From assembly GCF_000732635.1 (NCBI RefSeq), contig NZ_JPMD01000049.1, forward strand, positions 1 to 32,999: DNA of 32,999 nucleotides, given 5' to 3'. Positions 16,253 through 25,694 of the stretch are shown here, in pieces (within the stretch, counting starts at the first letter, position 1; each line of letters begins with the position of its first letter). Under the pieces are notes generated by a model. It had not been told where the DNA came from. It searched no databases and worked only from the letters and a program-made list of their open reading frames with translations. The position numbers and the translations under genes were made by a program. Source of the stretch: Clostridium sulfidigenes (GTDB lineage: Bacteria > Bacillota > Clostridia > Clostridiales > Clostridiaceae).

Positions 16253-16501
16253 ATGGATTCAGCAGCTTTTATAGCAGGAATGTCAGCATTAGGAGCAGGT
16301 ATAGCAGCACTTGCAGTTATTGGTGGAGGATTAGGAACAGGAAATGCTACTGGTAAAGCAGTAGAGAGTATAGCAAAACAACCAGAGGCTAGTAGTAAAA
16401 TTATGAGTGCTTTAATAGTAGGGGGAGCTTTATCAGAGGCAACAGCTATATATGGATTTTTACTTGGATTATTATTAATATTATTCGGAGTAAAAGGTTA
16501 A
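16253..16501 (+). CDS. atpE: F1Fo-ATPase subunit c
   Basis: The 82-aa hairpin of two membrane helices joined by the polar loop AKQPEA forms the rotor ring. The ion-binding carboxylate is Glu62 in the second helix ([11 protein letters not shown]). At the positions that supply sodium ligands in Ilyobacter/Propionigenium-type rings (Gln in helix 1, Ser after the Glu), this protein has Thr29 and Ala63, so proton coupling is more likely. GAGGAGG sits before the ATG, a strong site fitting the high stoichiometry of c. Confidence 0.96.
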   Translation: MDSAAFIAGMSALGAGIAALAVIGGGLGTGNATGKAVESIAKQPEASSKIMSALIVGGALSEATAIYGFLLGLLLILFGVKG

Positions 16502-16631
16502 TATCTTAGTAAAAATATTGAGAAGGAGGGTGTAGTTCCATATCTTAATTAGTTGCATTTTGAAGAAGATATAGTAGGTAGTGTAGTATATATTTGTGAT
16601 TAAATTAAGAGGATGATGTGGAACGTAGCTT

Positions 16632-17111
16632 ATGAATATTGATTGGAGTATTATAGTACCATCAACCATCAATTTCTTTATATTTTATTTAATACTAAGA
16701 AAATTTGTGTTTAATAAGACTTTAGCAGTTATCAATACTAGAAAAGAAGAAGTGGAAAGTGCTTTCAAAAAGGCTAGGGATGAAGAAGAAAGAGCGAAGT
16801 TATTAAAACAAAAGTATGATGAAGATGTTAAAAGATATAGAAATGATGGCTTGAAACTAGTAGAGAGTTATAAGCAAAAAGCTGATAAAGTATATGCTGA
16901 GATAGTTGAAGACTCACAAAGAGAAGTAGCTAACATAAAAGAACGAGCTACTAAAGAAATAAAAAGAGAAAGAGAAAAAGCTAGTAAAGAAATTAAGCAA
17001 GAAATTATTGATTTATCCATGAAACTTGCTGAGAAAACTTTAGAGAAAGAAATCAATGAAGAAAGTCACAGAGAGTTAATTGATAAATTTATAGCTAAGG
17101 TAGGTATTTAA
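16632..17111 (+). CDS. atpF: F1Fo-ATPase subunit b
   Basis: The 159-aa peripheral-stalk subunit has one N-terminal membrane helix (about 7-25, IIVPSTINFFIFYLILRKF), then a long charged coiled coil rich in K/E/R for dimerisation, and a C-terminal segment (LAEKTLEKEINEESHRELIDKFI) that binds subunit delta. A single atpF suggests a b homodimer. It is separated from atpE by 130 bp with no gene. The ribosome site is weak: GAGGATG lies about 18 nt from the ATG, and a nine-codon frame (MMWNVAYEY, starting 16612) overlaps the start and could couple translation. Confidence 0.94.
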   Translation: MNIDWSIIVPSTINFFIFYLILRKFVFNKTLAVINTRKEEVESAFKKARDEEERAKLLKQKYDEDVKRYRNDGLKLVESYKQKADKVYAEIVEDSQREVANIKERATKEIKREREKASKEIKQEIIDLSMKLAEKTLEKEINEESHRELIDKFIAKVGI

Positions 17112-17113
17112 AA

Positions 17114-18157
17114 ATGTATGAATTTTTAGATAGGCGGTATGCTCTAGCTCTTTATGAAATGTGTAAAGAAGCAGGTAATATAGAAACTGTTTTAGAAGAA
17201 CTAGGTGAAGTAGTTGAGGAAATGGATAATAATGAAGGACTTATAAAGATTATCAGAAATCCTCAAATTAATAAGCACAATAAAAAGAGAATATTTGAGG
17301 AATTATTTAAGGGTAAGATAGAGGATGAACTTTTAAGTTTTTTACTATTACTTATTGACAAAGGAAGGATACTGTATCTGAGAGAAAAGTATAATCAGTT
17401 TAGATTAGTATACCTTAAAAATAATAATACCGTTGTAGCTAAAATTAAGTCTGTAATTCCATTAAATCATAATGAACGAGAAACTATTAAAAGTAAGTTA
17501 GAAAAACGTTATGAAAAGACAGTAATAATAGAGGAAGAAATAGATAAATCTCTATTAGGTGGAATGTTAATCTCTGTAGGAGATGAAACCATAGATGGAA
17601 CTATTAAGACTAAACTTATGGATCTTAAGAATATATCAGAAGGTAACGTAGGTAGATATAACTTTAGTGAGCTTAATAAAGAATTATTAGCAGATATTAT
17701 AACAAATAAACCTCTAAATGAAGAAGAAACAAAAAAATTAAGAGGTTGGTTAATGGATTTCTATAGTAGAGAAATTGTCATAAATAATATAGTAGATGAG
17801 TCTTACAAAGATGATATCAAAGTTATTATAGGTGAAGATGTAACTACTAAAGCTACAATTGATGAGATAGTTAATAGTGAAAAATGTAAGATTGGTAAGG
17901 CTAAATCTCAAGAGTGTATTATAGATTTAGATGAAAAAGGTAAAATTCTTAATGCCACAGTTAGGACTGTAATTCCACTAACTGATGAAGAGAGAATTAA
18001 GTTAACTAAAGGACTTGAGAAGTTCTATAGTAGAAAAATAGTAATCCATGAAGAAATAGATGAGAGTATAGTTGGTGGAGTATTAGTTAAAATAGGAAAT
18101 GATATTACTGATGGAACAGTAAAAAGTAAGCTTAGATATGTTAGAGATGACATATAA
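17114..18157 (+). CDS. atpH: F1Fo-ATPase subunit delta with triplicated C-terminal domain
   Basis: Delta links the F1 head to the b stalk. Family members are about 180 aa; this one is 347 aa in one uninterrupted frame. Residues 1-105 are the normal N-terminal helical domain ([16 protein letters not shown]) that binds alpha. Residues 107-173 are the normal C-terminal domain ([45 protein letters not shown]). Residues 280-346 repeat it ([45 protein letters not shown]), identical at roughly 28 of 63 positions. Residues 191-257 are a third, degenerate copy ([25 protein letters not shown]) that has lost the GG motif. It starts 2 bp after atpF and is followed by atpA. The extra modules are not explained by known stalk architecture. 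Confidence 0.93.
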   Translation: MYEFLDRRYALALYEMCKEAGNIETVLEELGEVVEEMDNNEGLIKIIRNPQINKHNKKRIFEELFKGKIEDELLSFLLLLIDKGRILYLREKYNQFRLVYLKNNNTVVAKIKSVIPLNHNERETIKSKLEKRYEKTVIIEEEIDKSLLGGMLISVGDETIDGTIKTKLMDLKNISEGNVGRYNFSELNKELLADIITNKPLNEEETKKLRGWLMDFYSREIVINNIVDESYKDDIKVIIGEDVTTKATIDEIVNSEKCKIGKAKSQECIIDLDEKGKILNATVRTVIPLTDEERIKLTKGLEKFYSRKIVIHEEIDESIVGGVLVKIGNDITDGTVKSKLRYVRDDI

Positions 18158-18195
18158 TACAGGCTTTAAATCGTGGTGAGAATAGAGGTGGAATC

Positions 18196-19710
18196 ATGCA
18201 TATTAAACCAGGTGAGATAACATCTATTATAAAAAGAGAATTAGATAGATATGAAAGTCACATTAACACTATAGATTCTGGAACTATAATCCAAATTGGA
18301 GATGGTATAGCTAGAATATATGGATTAGATAATTGTTTACAAGGAGAGCTATTAGAATTTCCTAATAACGTATATGGAATTGCCCTTAACTTAGAACAAG
18401 ACAATGTTGGGTGCGTATTATTAGGTTCTGAAGAAGGCATCAGAGAAGGCGATATAGTAAAAAGAACAGGTAGAGTTGTAGAAGTACCTGTTGGTGAAGC
18501 ACTTATAGGAAGAGTTGTAGATTCGCTAGGAAATCCTATCGATGGTAACGGAATGATAGTAACTTCAGAATATAGAGCTGTAGAAGTAGAAGCTCCAGGA
18601 GTTATAGAGAGACAATCAGTTAAAAGCCCTATGCAAACAGGTATAAAGGCTATAGACTCTATGATTCCAATTGGGAAAGGTCAAAGAGAGCTAATTGTAG
18701 GAGACAGACAGACTGGAAAAAGTGCATTAGCAATAGATGCTATCATAAACCAAAAGGGTAAAAATGTAACTTGTGTTTATGTAGCTATAGGTCAAAAGCA
18801 GTCAACTGTTGCTAATATAGTTAATACACTAAAGGCTGAAGGAGCTATGGACTATACAATAGTTGTAGCTGCAACGGCATCACAATCTGCATCTCTTCAA
18901 TATTTAGCACCTTTCTCAGGATGTTCAATGGCTGAGTATTTTATGTATAAAGGTGGAGATGCACTTATAGTATATGATGATTTGTCTAAGCACGCTGTTG
19001 CTTATAGAACTATGTCATTATTACTTCGTAGACCACCGGGAAGAGAAGCTTATCCAGGAGATGTATTCTATCTTCACTCAAGGCTTTTAGAAAGAGCTTC
19101 AAAACTTTCTGATGACTTAGGAGGAGGATCATTAACTGCTCTTCCAATAATAGAAACTTTAGCAGGAGATGTTACAGCATATATTCCTACAAATGTAATA
19201 TCTATAACAGATGGTCAAATTTTCTTAGAATCTGACTTGTTCCATGCAGGTCAAAGACCAGCGGTAAATGCAGGTATATCAGTATCTAGGGTTGGAGGAA
19301 ATGCACAAATTAAAGCTATGAAACAAGTATCATCAACCCTTAGAATAGAACTTGCTCAATATAGAGAACTTGTGAACTTTACCCAATTTGGATCAGATTT
19401 AGATAAGGAAACTGTTAAGAGACTTGAAAAGGGTAAAAGGCTTATAGAAATATTAAAGCAAGGACAATATTCTCCGATGGATGTAGAAAAGCAAGTAATA
19501 ATAATATATTGCGGAGTGAATGATTTCTTAAGCGATATTCCAGTTAATAAGGTTAAAGCTTTTGAAAAGGAATTTTTAGAATATATAGGTACTCATTATA
19601 GAGATATCCCAAGTTCTATAAAAGAAAAACAAGAATTAGATTCAGAAATAAAAGAAAGACTTAATATGGCCATAACTGAATTTAAAAAAGTATTTTTAAC
19701 TGAAATTTAG
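18196..19710 (+). CDS. atpA: F1Fo-ATPase subunit alpha
   Basis: Non-catalytic nucleotide-binding subunit of F1. The 504-aa protein has normal length and all main motifs: N-terminal beta-barrel, P-loop GDRQTGKS (169-176), the [11 protein letters not shown] region, and [21 protein letters not shown]. The ending [10 protein letters not shown] is ordinary. GAGGTGG lies just before the ATG. Thirty-eight bp separate it from the extended atpH. Confidence 0.97.
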   Translation: MHIKPGEITSIIKRELDRYESHINTIDSGTIIQIGDGIARIYGLDNCLQGELLEFPNNVYGIALNLEQDNVGCVLLGSEEGIREGDIVKRTGRVVEVPVGEALIGRVVDSLGNPIDGNGMIVTSEYRAVEVEAPGVIERQSVKSPMQTGIKAIDSMIPIGKGQRELIVGDRQTGKSALAIDAIINQKGKNVTCVYVAIGQKQSTVANIVNTLKAEGAMDYTIVVAATASQSASLQYLAPFSGCSMAEYFMYKGGDALIVYDDLSKHAVAYRTMSLLLRRPPGREAYPGDVFYLHSRLLERASKLSDDLGGGSLTALPIIETLAGDVTAYIPTNVISITDGQIFLESDLFHAGQRPAVNAGISVSRVGGNAQIKAMKQVSSTLRIELAQYRELVNFTQFGSDLDKETVKRLEKGKRLIEILKQGQYSPMDVEKQVIIIYCGVNDFLSDIPVNKVKAFEKEFLEYIGTHYRDIPSSIKEKQELDSEIKERLNMAITEFKKVFLTEI

Positions 19711-19742
19711 AGATATCACCTAAATTTTTAGGAGGTGAAAAT

Positions 19743-20606
19743 ATGGGCGTTGCAGGATTAGTTATTTTAAAAAAGAGAATAAAATCTATAGAGAATACAA
19801 AAAAGCTTACTAAGGCTATGGCCTTAGTAGCAACATCTAAACTAAAAAAGGTAAGGGTATCCTTATATACAAATGACACGTATTTTAAAAGCTATAGAGA
19901 AGTTATGAATGAAGTAATTCCATCACTGCCAAAAGAAAATAGATATATGCAATCCAATGGAAGTAAAAAGAAATTAATTATTGTTATAACTTCAGATATG
20001 GGAATGTGCGGTGCCTATAATAATAATGTTATAGATAAGCTTAAAGAAATAACTAAAGGCCATGAAGAGGATTATTTAATAGCAGTTATTGGTGAAAAAG
20101 GTAAAAGCTTAGCTAAGAGACATAGGATTAAGACATTAGATAAATATAATCAAACTATCTCTGATGTGCCTACAGCTACTGAAGCTAAGAGTATCTTTGA
20201 GTATAGCTTCAATATGTTTAGTGAAGAAAAAGTAGGAGAAGTAAGTATACTTTATACTTGGTTTAAAAATCCAATAGTAAAAGAACCAAAAGAGTGTAGA
20301 TTATTGCCTCTTACTTTTGAAGAAAGCGAAGAAGACCATATTGGTGAAGATGAATTTGATATAGAAGGTAACAAAGAAGAGCTTATAGAGTCAATAGTAC
20401 CATCCTATTGTAATGCAATGATACTTAATGCAATGATAAATTCTAAGGCTTCAGAACAGGGAAATAGAATGGAGACAATGAATAGTGCGACTCAAAATGC
20501 AGATGAATTAATAGCTTCTTTAAGGTTAAAATATAATAGGGTTAGACAAGGGGCTATCACTCAAGAGATTTCAGAAATTATTGGTGGAGCTCAAGCGCAA
20601 AGTTAA
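19743..20606 (+). CDS. atpG: F1Fo-ATPase subunit gamma
   Basis: Central rotating shaft of F1. The 287-aa protein shows the N-terminal coiled-coil signature LKKRIKSIENTKKLTKAMALVATSKLKKVR, a central Rossmann-like domain (ITSDMGMCGAYNNNV), and the C-terminal helix ending SLRLKYNRVRQGAITQEISEIIGGA, which inserts into the alpha-beta barrel. Length is normal. AGGAGGTG lies 5 nt before the ATG at 19743. A large acidic insert-like segment (EESEEDHIGEDEFDIEGNKEE) sits in the variable region before the C-terminal helix. Confidence 0.96.
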   Translation: MGVAGLVILKKRIKSIENTKKLTKAMALVATSKLKKVRVSLYTNDTYFKSYREVMNEVIPSLPKENRYMQSNGSKKKLIIVITSDMGMCGAYNNNVIDKLKEITKGHEEDYLIAVIGEKGKSLAKRHRIKTLDKYNQTISDVPTATEAKSIFEYSFNMFSEEKVGEVSILYTWFKNPIVKEPKECRLLPLTFEESEEDHIGEDEFDIEGNKEELIESIVPSYCNAMILNAMINSKASEQGNRMETMNSATQNADELIASLRLKYNRVRQGAITQEISEIIGGAQAQS

Positions 20607-20689
20607 TAAGCCATTATATCGTAACCTATATAAAAAGTATAGATGGGAGGAGTTATATTTAACTTATATGTTAATATAGTTAGATGTAG

Positions 20690-22090
<1,401 letters not shown>

Positions 22091-22113
22091 TATTATTTTG
22101 GATGTGATAAAAT

Positions 22114-22380
22114 ATGAAAAAGGTCTTTAAGCTTACAATAATTACTCCAGAGAGTGAGTTTTTTAAAGGAGATGCAGTCTCTTTAAACTGTGAAACTACA
22201 GAAGGCAGACTAGGAATTCTTCCAGACCATTCTGCTATAATTGCAGGACTTGTACCAACAATAACAACCTTTGAAGATGTAGATGGAAAGAAGTACAAAG
22301 TTAATACTTCTGACGGAGTCCTAAAGGTAAGGAAAAATAATGTTAGTATTCTCTGTACTATAGCACAATGGGTAGAATAA
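22114..22380 (+). CDS. atpC: F1Fo-ATPase subunit epsilon, N-terminal beta-sandwich only
   Basis: Epsilon is usually about 130-140 aa: a beta-sandwich that binds gamma and c, plus a C-terminal helical hairpin that inhibits ATP hydrolysis. This protein is 88 aa and ends right after the sandwich (motifs TPESEFFKGDAVSLNC, GRLGILPDHSAIIAGL, DGVLKVRKNNVSIL). The entire C-terminal domain is absent. It is not an obvious homopolymer frameshift, because a perfect terminator hairpin begins inside the stop codon. The short epsilon should lack hairpin-based self-inhibition. Short epsilons are known in some green sulfur bacteria; here it could be an old loss. Confidence 0.92.
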   Translation: MKKVFKLTIITPESEFFKGDAVSLNCETTEGRLGILPDHSAIIAGLVPTITTFEDVDGKKYKVNTSDGVLKVRKNNVSILCTIAQWVE

Positions 22381-22435
22381 ATTAAAAGGAGCACATTAAA
22401 TGATTTTCATATCATTTAATGTGCTCCTTTTAATT
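22380..22435 (+). terminator. atp operon terminator, perfect 25-bp stem
   Basis: The left arm (22380-22404) begins in the last base of the atpC stop codon and includes AAAAGGAGCACATTAAATG. The right arm (22411-22435) is its exact reverse complement, around the 6-nt loop TTTCAT. The right arm supplies the CTTTT-type U residues. It is unusually long and perfect for a terminator. Confidence 0.88.
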
Positions 22436-22556
22436 ACGTTGGTATAAAAATCAATAATAATTCAAAATAGTAAAAATATTTCGAGAATAATAATGCTATA
22501 TATAGTAATACTACATATAATAATATTATACATATTAAGTAAAAGGAGGGGTGTTA

Positions 22557-22889
22557 TTGGAAATAGATAAAGAGTTATTAAAAGGGTTTATAGACATTTT
22601 AATCTTATCTATTATTAAAGGTAATGATTATATTTATGGATATAACATAATGAAACTAGTTAATATAGCTGCTAAGGATAACTTTGAACTTCAAACAGGA
22701 ACTTTATATATAGCTTTAAAACGATTAGAAAAACAAAATTTTATCACATCTAAGGTAATAGAAGGAGATAATGGAATTAAAAGAAGGCATTATTTAATTA
22801 CAAAAGAAGGTGAAGTTCAACTTAATAAATTGAATGGAGATTTTAATAAGATAACAGAGCTTATTTTAAAGTTTAGAGGGGGCAGTTAA
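22557..22889 (+). CDS. PadR-family transcriptional regulator
   Basis: The 110-aa winged-helix protein shows the family pattern: N-terminal helix with ILILSIIKGNDYIYGYNIM, recognition region LQTGTLYIALKRLEKQNFI, wing RRHYLITKEGEVQL, and a short C-terminal dimerisation helix. PadR-type repressors often control an adjacent membrane protein and themselves. The TTG at 22557 is chosen because AAAGGAGG is at 22542-22549; a GTG at 22551 overlaps that site. It is followed 2 bp later by a HAAS-type membrane protein, the usual partner. A small dyad AGTA-A-TACT (22504-22512) lies upstream and might be its operator, but this is weak. Confidence 0.85.
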   Translation: MEIDKELLKGFIDILILSIIKGNDYIYGYNIMKLVNIAAKDNFELQTGTLYIALKRLEKQNFITSKVIEGDNGIKRRHYLITKEGEVQLNKLNGDFNKITELILKFRGGS

Positions 22890-22891
22890 TA

Positions 22892-23536
22892 GTGAATAAT
22901 TTAAGTATTAAGTTAAAGAGAAAAATAAATAGATACTTAAGAAAGCTCTTTAGTTCAGCTTTTGAAGATACATTAGAAGTTAAGGAATTAAAGGAAGAAT
23001 TAAAAAGTTACATTATAACTGAAGTTAGTGATTTAGTGGAATCAGGCAAATCAGAGGAAGAGGCTTTTGAAATAGCTAAGAATAATATAGGCAATAATTC
23101 TGACTTTGAGGAAGGAATATCAGGTATATTTAATAATACTAAATATTTATTTATCCTTAAATCTAGTTATGTATGTGTGCTTATATATATAATTATTCAA
23201 TTACTTGTGAGACTAAAAATTATAGGTCTTATAGATATATCAAATTATAACATTAGAATCCTATCTAAATTTAGTTTTATAGTATTTATAATAGGAACTA
23301 TAATATTTTTTATATGGACCTTTATGAATTTTATTTTTACAAGTCGTACTATTAAGTTTAAGATTCAAGCTATTGTTATAAATATTTTAAATATCTTCAT
23401 CAGTATGTTATGGGTCATGGCTTCTAAAGGGGTAGTCAATGTTTTTAGAGTAGAAAAAATTTATTATATAGCGTTATTTTTAGATATGATAATGTATTTT
23501 TTTATATATTCAAAGAAAGTATTTAAATTTAAGTAA
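22892..23536 (+). CDS. HAAS-domain membrane protein paired with the PadR regulator
   Basis: The 214-aa protein has an N-terminal soluble helical domain (about 1-75: LKEELKSYIITEVSDLVESGKSEEEAFEIAKNNIGN) typical of HAAS/permease-prefix domains that pair with PadR regulators. About four hydrophobic helices follow (about 86-108, 125-147, 156-176, 190-208). It starts with GTG at 22892 after AGAGGGGG. It probably transmits a membrane signal to, or is regulated by, the upstream PadR protein. No enzymatic motif is seen. Confidence 0.7.
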   Translation: MNNLSIKLKRKINRYLRKLFSSAFEDTLEVKELKEELKSYIITEVSDLVESGKSEEEAFEIAKNNIGNNSDFEEGISGIFNNTKYLFILKSSYVCVLIYIIIQLLVRLKIIGLIDISNYNIRILSKFSFIVFIIGTIIFFIWTFMNFIFTSRTIKFKIQAIVINILNIFISMLWVMASKGVVNVFRVEKIYYIALFLDMIMYFFIYSKKVFKFK

Positions 23537-23550
23537 ATATAGGGGGTATT

Positions 23551-24084
23551 ATGAAAAGTAAATTACTAAACATTTTCATTATCACATTTTTAGTAATATC
23601 AACATTAGTTTTAATAGGATGTAATTCAAAAGAGGATAAGGCAGAAGATACAATAAGAGGATTTATTGAGAAGCATTATGTTGCAGATGAAGAAGAGGTA
23701 AAAGCATATGACGAATATGTTAAAAATGGATATGGAATAGGAGATAAGTTAACAAAAGCTGATAAAGAATTTGCTGAATATTTATCTGAAAAAGGATTTG
23801 AGGTATATAGGACAGATGGATATTTTTACAGTAGATTAAAAGAACTTTATGCTAAAAATTGTACTTTAGAAATAGAAAATTTAAAAATAACTGAAAAAGA
23901 AAAGTCTGAGGATATGAGATGTTTTAATGTTTCTTTTGACTGGATTATCAGGAATGATGAAGAGGAGATAGTAAAGAAACATAAAGTAGACAAAGATATG
24001 TATCTTTCAAAAGAAAATGGACAGTGGCTCATAAATGGATATAATAGATTTGAAATCATATATACTGATTTCGTGATGTGGTAG
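23551..24084 (+). CDS. Lipoprotein of unknown function, copy 1
   Basis: The 177-aa protein has a signal peptide with a lipobox, LVLIGC, placing the lipidated Cys at residue 24, followed by a charged linker and an extracellular domain with alternating helices and strands (FNVSFDWIIRNDEEEIVKKH, GQWLINGYNRFEI). The tail resembles small NTF2-like or DUF4878-like secreted domains, but no family is claimed. Its first 132 nt are nearly identical to those of the next gene (24196), and the rest is related but diverged. AGGGGG precedes the ATG; it is 14 bp after the HAAS gene. Confidence 0.75.
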   Translation: MKSKLLNIFIITFLVISTLVLIGCNSKEDKAEDTIRGFIEKHYVADEEEVKAYDEYVKNGYGIGDKLTKADKEFAEYLSEKGFEVYRTDGYFYSRLKELYAKNCTLEIENLKITEKEKSEDMRCFNVSFDWIIRNDEEEIVKKHKVDKDMYLSKENGQWLINGYNRFEIIYTDFVMW

Positions 24085-24087
24085 TAT

Positions 24088-24109
24088 TCCTATAATATCT
24101 ATTATAGGA
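24088..24109 (+). terminator. 9-bp stem-loop after lipoprotein copy 1
   Basis: TCCTATAAT (24088-24096) / ATTATAGGA (24101-24109), loop ATCT. A T-rich stretch follows only after several bases, so it is at best a weak terminator between the two lipoprotein genes. Confidence 0.4.
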
Positions 24110-24195
24110 TATGAAACTTTTTCATTAAAGTATTTTATATCTTTGTTATAATTAAAAATTTTGCTCGAAATTAAATATATTTTTGGAGGAATATT

Positions 24196-24723
24196 ATGAA
24201 AAGTAAATTACTAAATATTTTCATTATCACATTTTTAGTAATATCAACATTAGTTTTAACAGGATGTAATCCAAAAGAGGATAAGTCAGAAGATACAATA
24301 AGAGGATTTATTGAGAAGCATTATGTTATAGATGAAAAAGATATAGAGATGTATCATGAATATGTAACTAAAGGTTCTGTACCAGGAGATAAGTTATCAG
24401 AAGATACAAAAGAATTTGCTGAATATATGACGGAAGAAGGATATAATGACTATGAAGCTATGTTGATTTTTTCACATAGGTTAAGACAACCCTACCTTAA
24501 AAAGTGTACTGTAGAAGTAGAGAATCTAAATATAAAAGAAAAAGAAAAATCCGATGATATGAGACGGTTCAATATTTCTTTTGATTGGATTATAAAGAAT
24601 GATAAAGAGGAAACTGTAAAAAAACATGAAATAGATAAGGATATATATCTTTCTGAGGAACAGGGTAATTGGTTAATAAATCAGAATAACTTATTTGAAA
24701 TCTTAGATGAAAAAGACTTTTAA
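24196..24723 (+). CDS. Lipoprotein of unknown function, copy 2 (paralogue of copy 1)
   Basis: The 175-aa protein has a lipobox LVLTGC with Cys at residue 24. The first 44 residues differ from copy 1 at only three positions, with only four nucleotide differences in 132. The middle part is diverged (IEMYHEYVTKGSVPGDK) and the tail is again similar (FNISFDWIIKNDKEETVKKHE, GNWLINQNNLFEI). It follows GGAGG at a good distance and is closed by a strong terminator. It is probably exported and anchored in the outer leaflet of the cell membrane, with a role linked to the PadR/HAAS pair. Confidence 0.75.
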   Translation: MKSKLLNIFIITFLVISTLVLTGCNPKEDKSEDTIRGFIEKHYVIDEKDIEMYHEYVTKGSVPGDKLSEDTKEFAEYMTEEGYNDYEAMLIFSHRLRQPYLKKCTVEVENLNIKEKEKSDDMRRFNISFDWIIKNDKEETVKKHEIDKDIYLSEEQGNWLINQNNLFEILDEKDF

Positions 24724-24744
24724 TTTATAATTTAAAGATAGAAA

Positions 24745-24789
24745 TAAAAAGATAATTTATGTGATTTCATAAATTATCTTTTTATTTTC
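24745..24789 (+). terminator. Terminator after lipoprotein copy 2
   Basis: A 17-bp perfect stem TAAAAAGATAATTTATG (24745-24761) / CATAAATTATCTTTTTA (24768-24784), loop TGATTT, with further T's after it. Confidence 0.85.
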
Positions 24790-24961
24790 TACATTATATT
24801 AAAAAGTAATTTATTTATGAACACATTTTAAAAGTTGCTATATATTATAAGTATAAATAAAAATATAACTTATTACATTATATGTAAATATGAATAAAAA
24901 AAGTAAAAAAGTTAATCATTTAATATAGGTGGATTTATTCTTATATTAAGGTGGGATATGT

Positions 24962-25666
24962 ATGAAGTTATATAGTAAGTTATTAATTGTGGTGATGTTC
25001 ACATTAAGCATATTAATTATAAGGGATAAAACCTTTTATGGGAAGAGTGAAGAGGATATGTTTAGTGGAATATTAAATAGTGTAAATGCTTCTACTGAGG
25101 AATATGTAGTGGAGGGCAGGTTTTATAGTCAAGAAAGTAAAGAAAATATATATGAAACTATAACAACTAATATAGAAAAGGCTATGGGACAAGTTTACCA
25201 AGAAGTTAATAAGGACTTAAGTTTTAAAATAGATTATAACCATGAAGAATATGATGGAAGGATTTCAATAGGTGATTATGGTAAAGGATATGATGTTGTA
25301 CTAAGAATTTCTATTTGTAAACCTAATTTAGATATTGATGAAGAAAAAACTATAGAAAAGAAAATTAAAGAAATTTTATCCCCAATTAGTAGTAAGGTGG
25401 AATACTCGCTATATGTAAAAAGTAAAATCTTAAACGGCACAATAGATGAAACAAGAGATGTGATTTTAAAGCAATTATATTTAAATAAAGCACAAAATAT
25501 TGATGAAGTAGAAATAAGTAATGGATATAGTATTATAAGCAATACAAATTTATACGATAAAGAAATAATACTAGGTGAGGAGATAGATTTTAACTGTGCT
25601 ATAGTTAGATATTCCTCAGGATGCTATTTAATAATGGGGACACCTGTAATCAGGATAACATACTAA
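24962..25666 (+). CDS. ywmB: YwmB-family protein
   Basis: The 234-aa protein has an N-terminal signal-anchor (about residues 5-22, LLIVVMFTLSILIIRD) and a mixed alpha/beta extracytoplasmic domain. It precedes murA and spoIID exactly as ywmB does in Bacillus subtilis, and its general layout fits the YwmB 'TATA-box-binding-like' fold family. The function is unknown. The ATG at 24962 follows AAGGTGGG; the overlapping ATG at 24958 is out of frame. A 28-bp gap separates it from murA, implying co-transcription. Direct sequence recognition is moderate; synteny supports the name. Confidence 0.75.
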   Translation: MKLYSKLLIVVMFTLSILIIRDKTFYGKSEEDMFSGILNSVNASTEEYVVEGRFYSQESKENIYETITTNIEKAMGQVYQEVNKDLSFKIDYNHEEYDGRISIGDYGKGYDVVLRISICKPNLDIDEEKTIEKKIKEILSPISSKVEYSLYVKSKILNGTIDETRDVILKQLYLNKAQNIDEVEISNGYSIISNTNLYDKEIILGEEIDFNCAIVRYSSGCYLIMGTPVIRITY

Positions 25667-25694
25667 GAAATAGCATTTTAAATGGAGGATTAAC

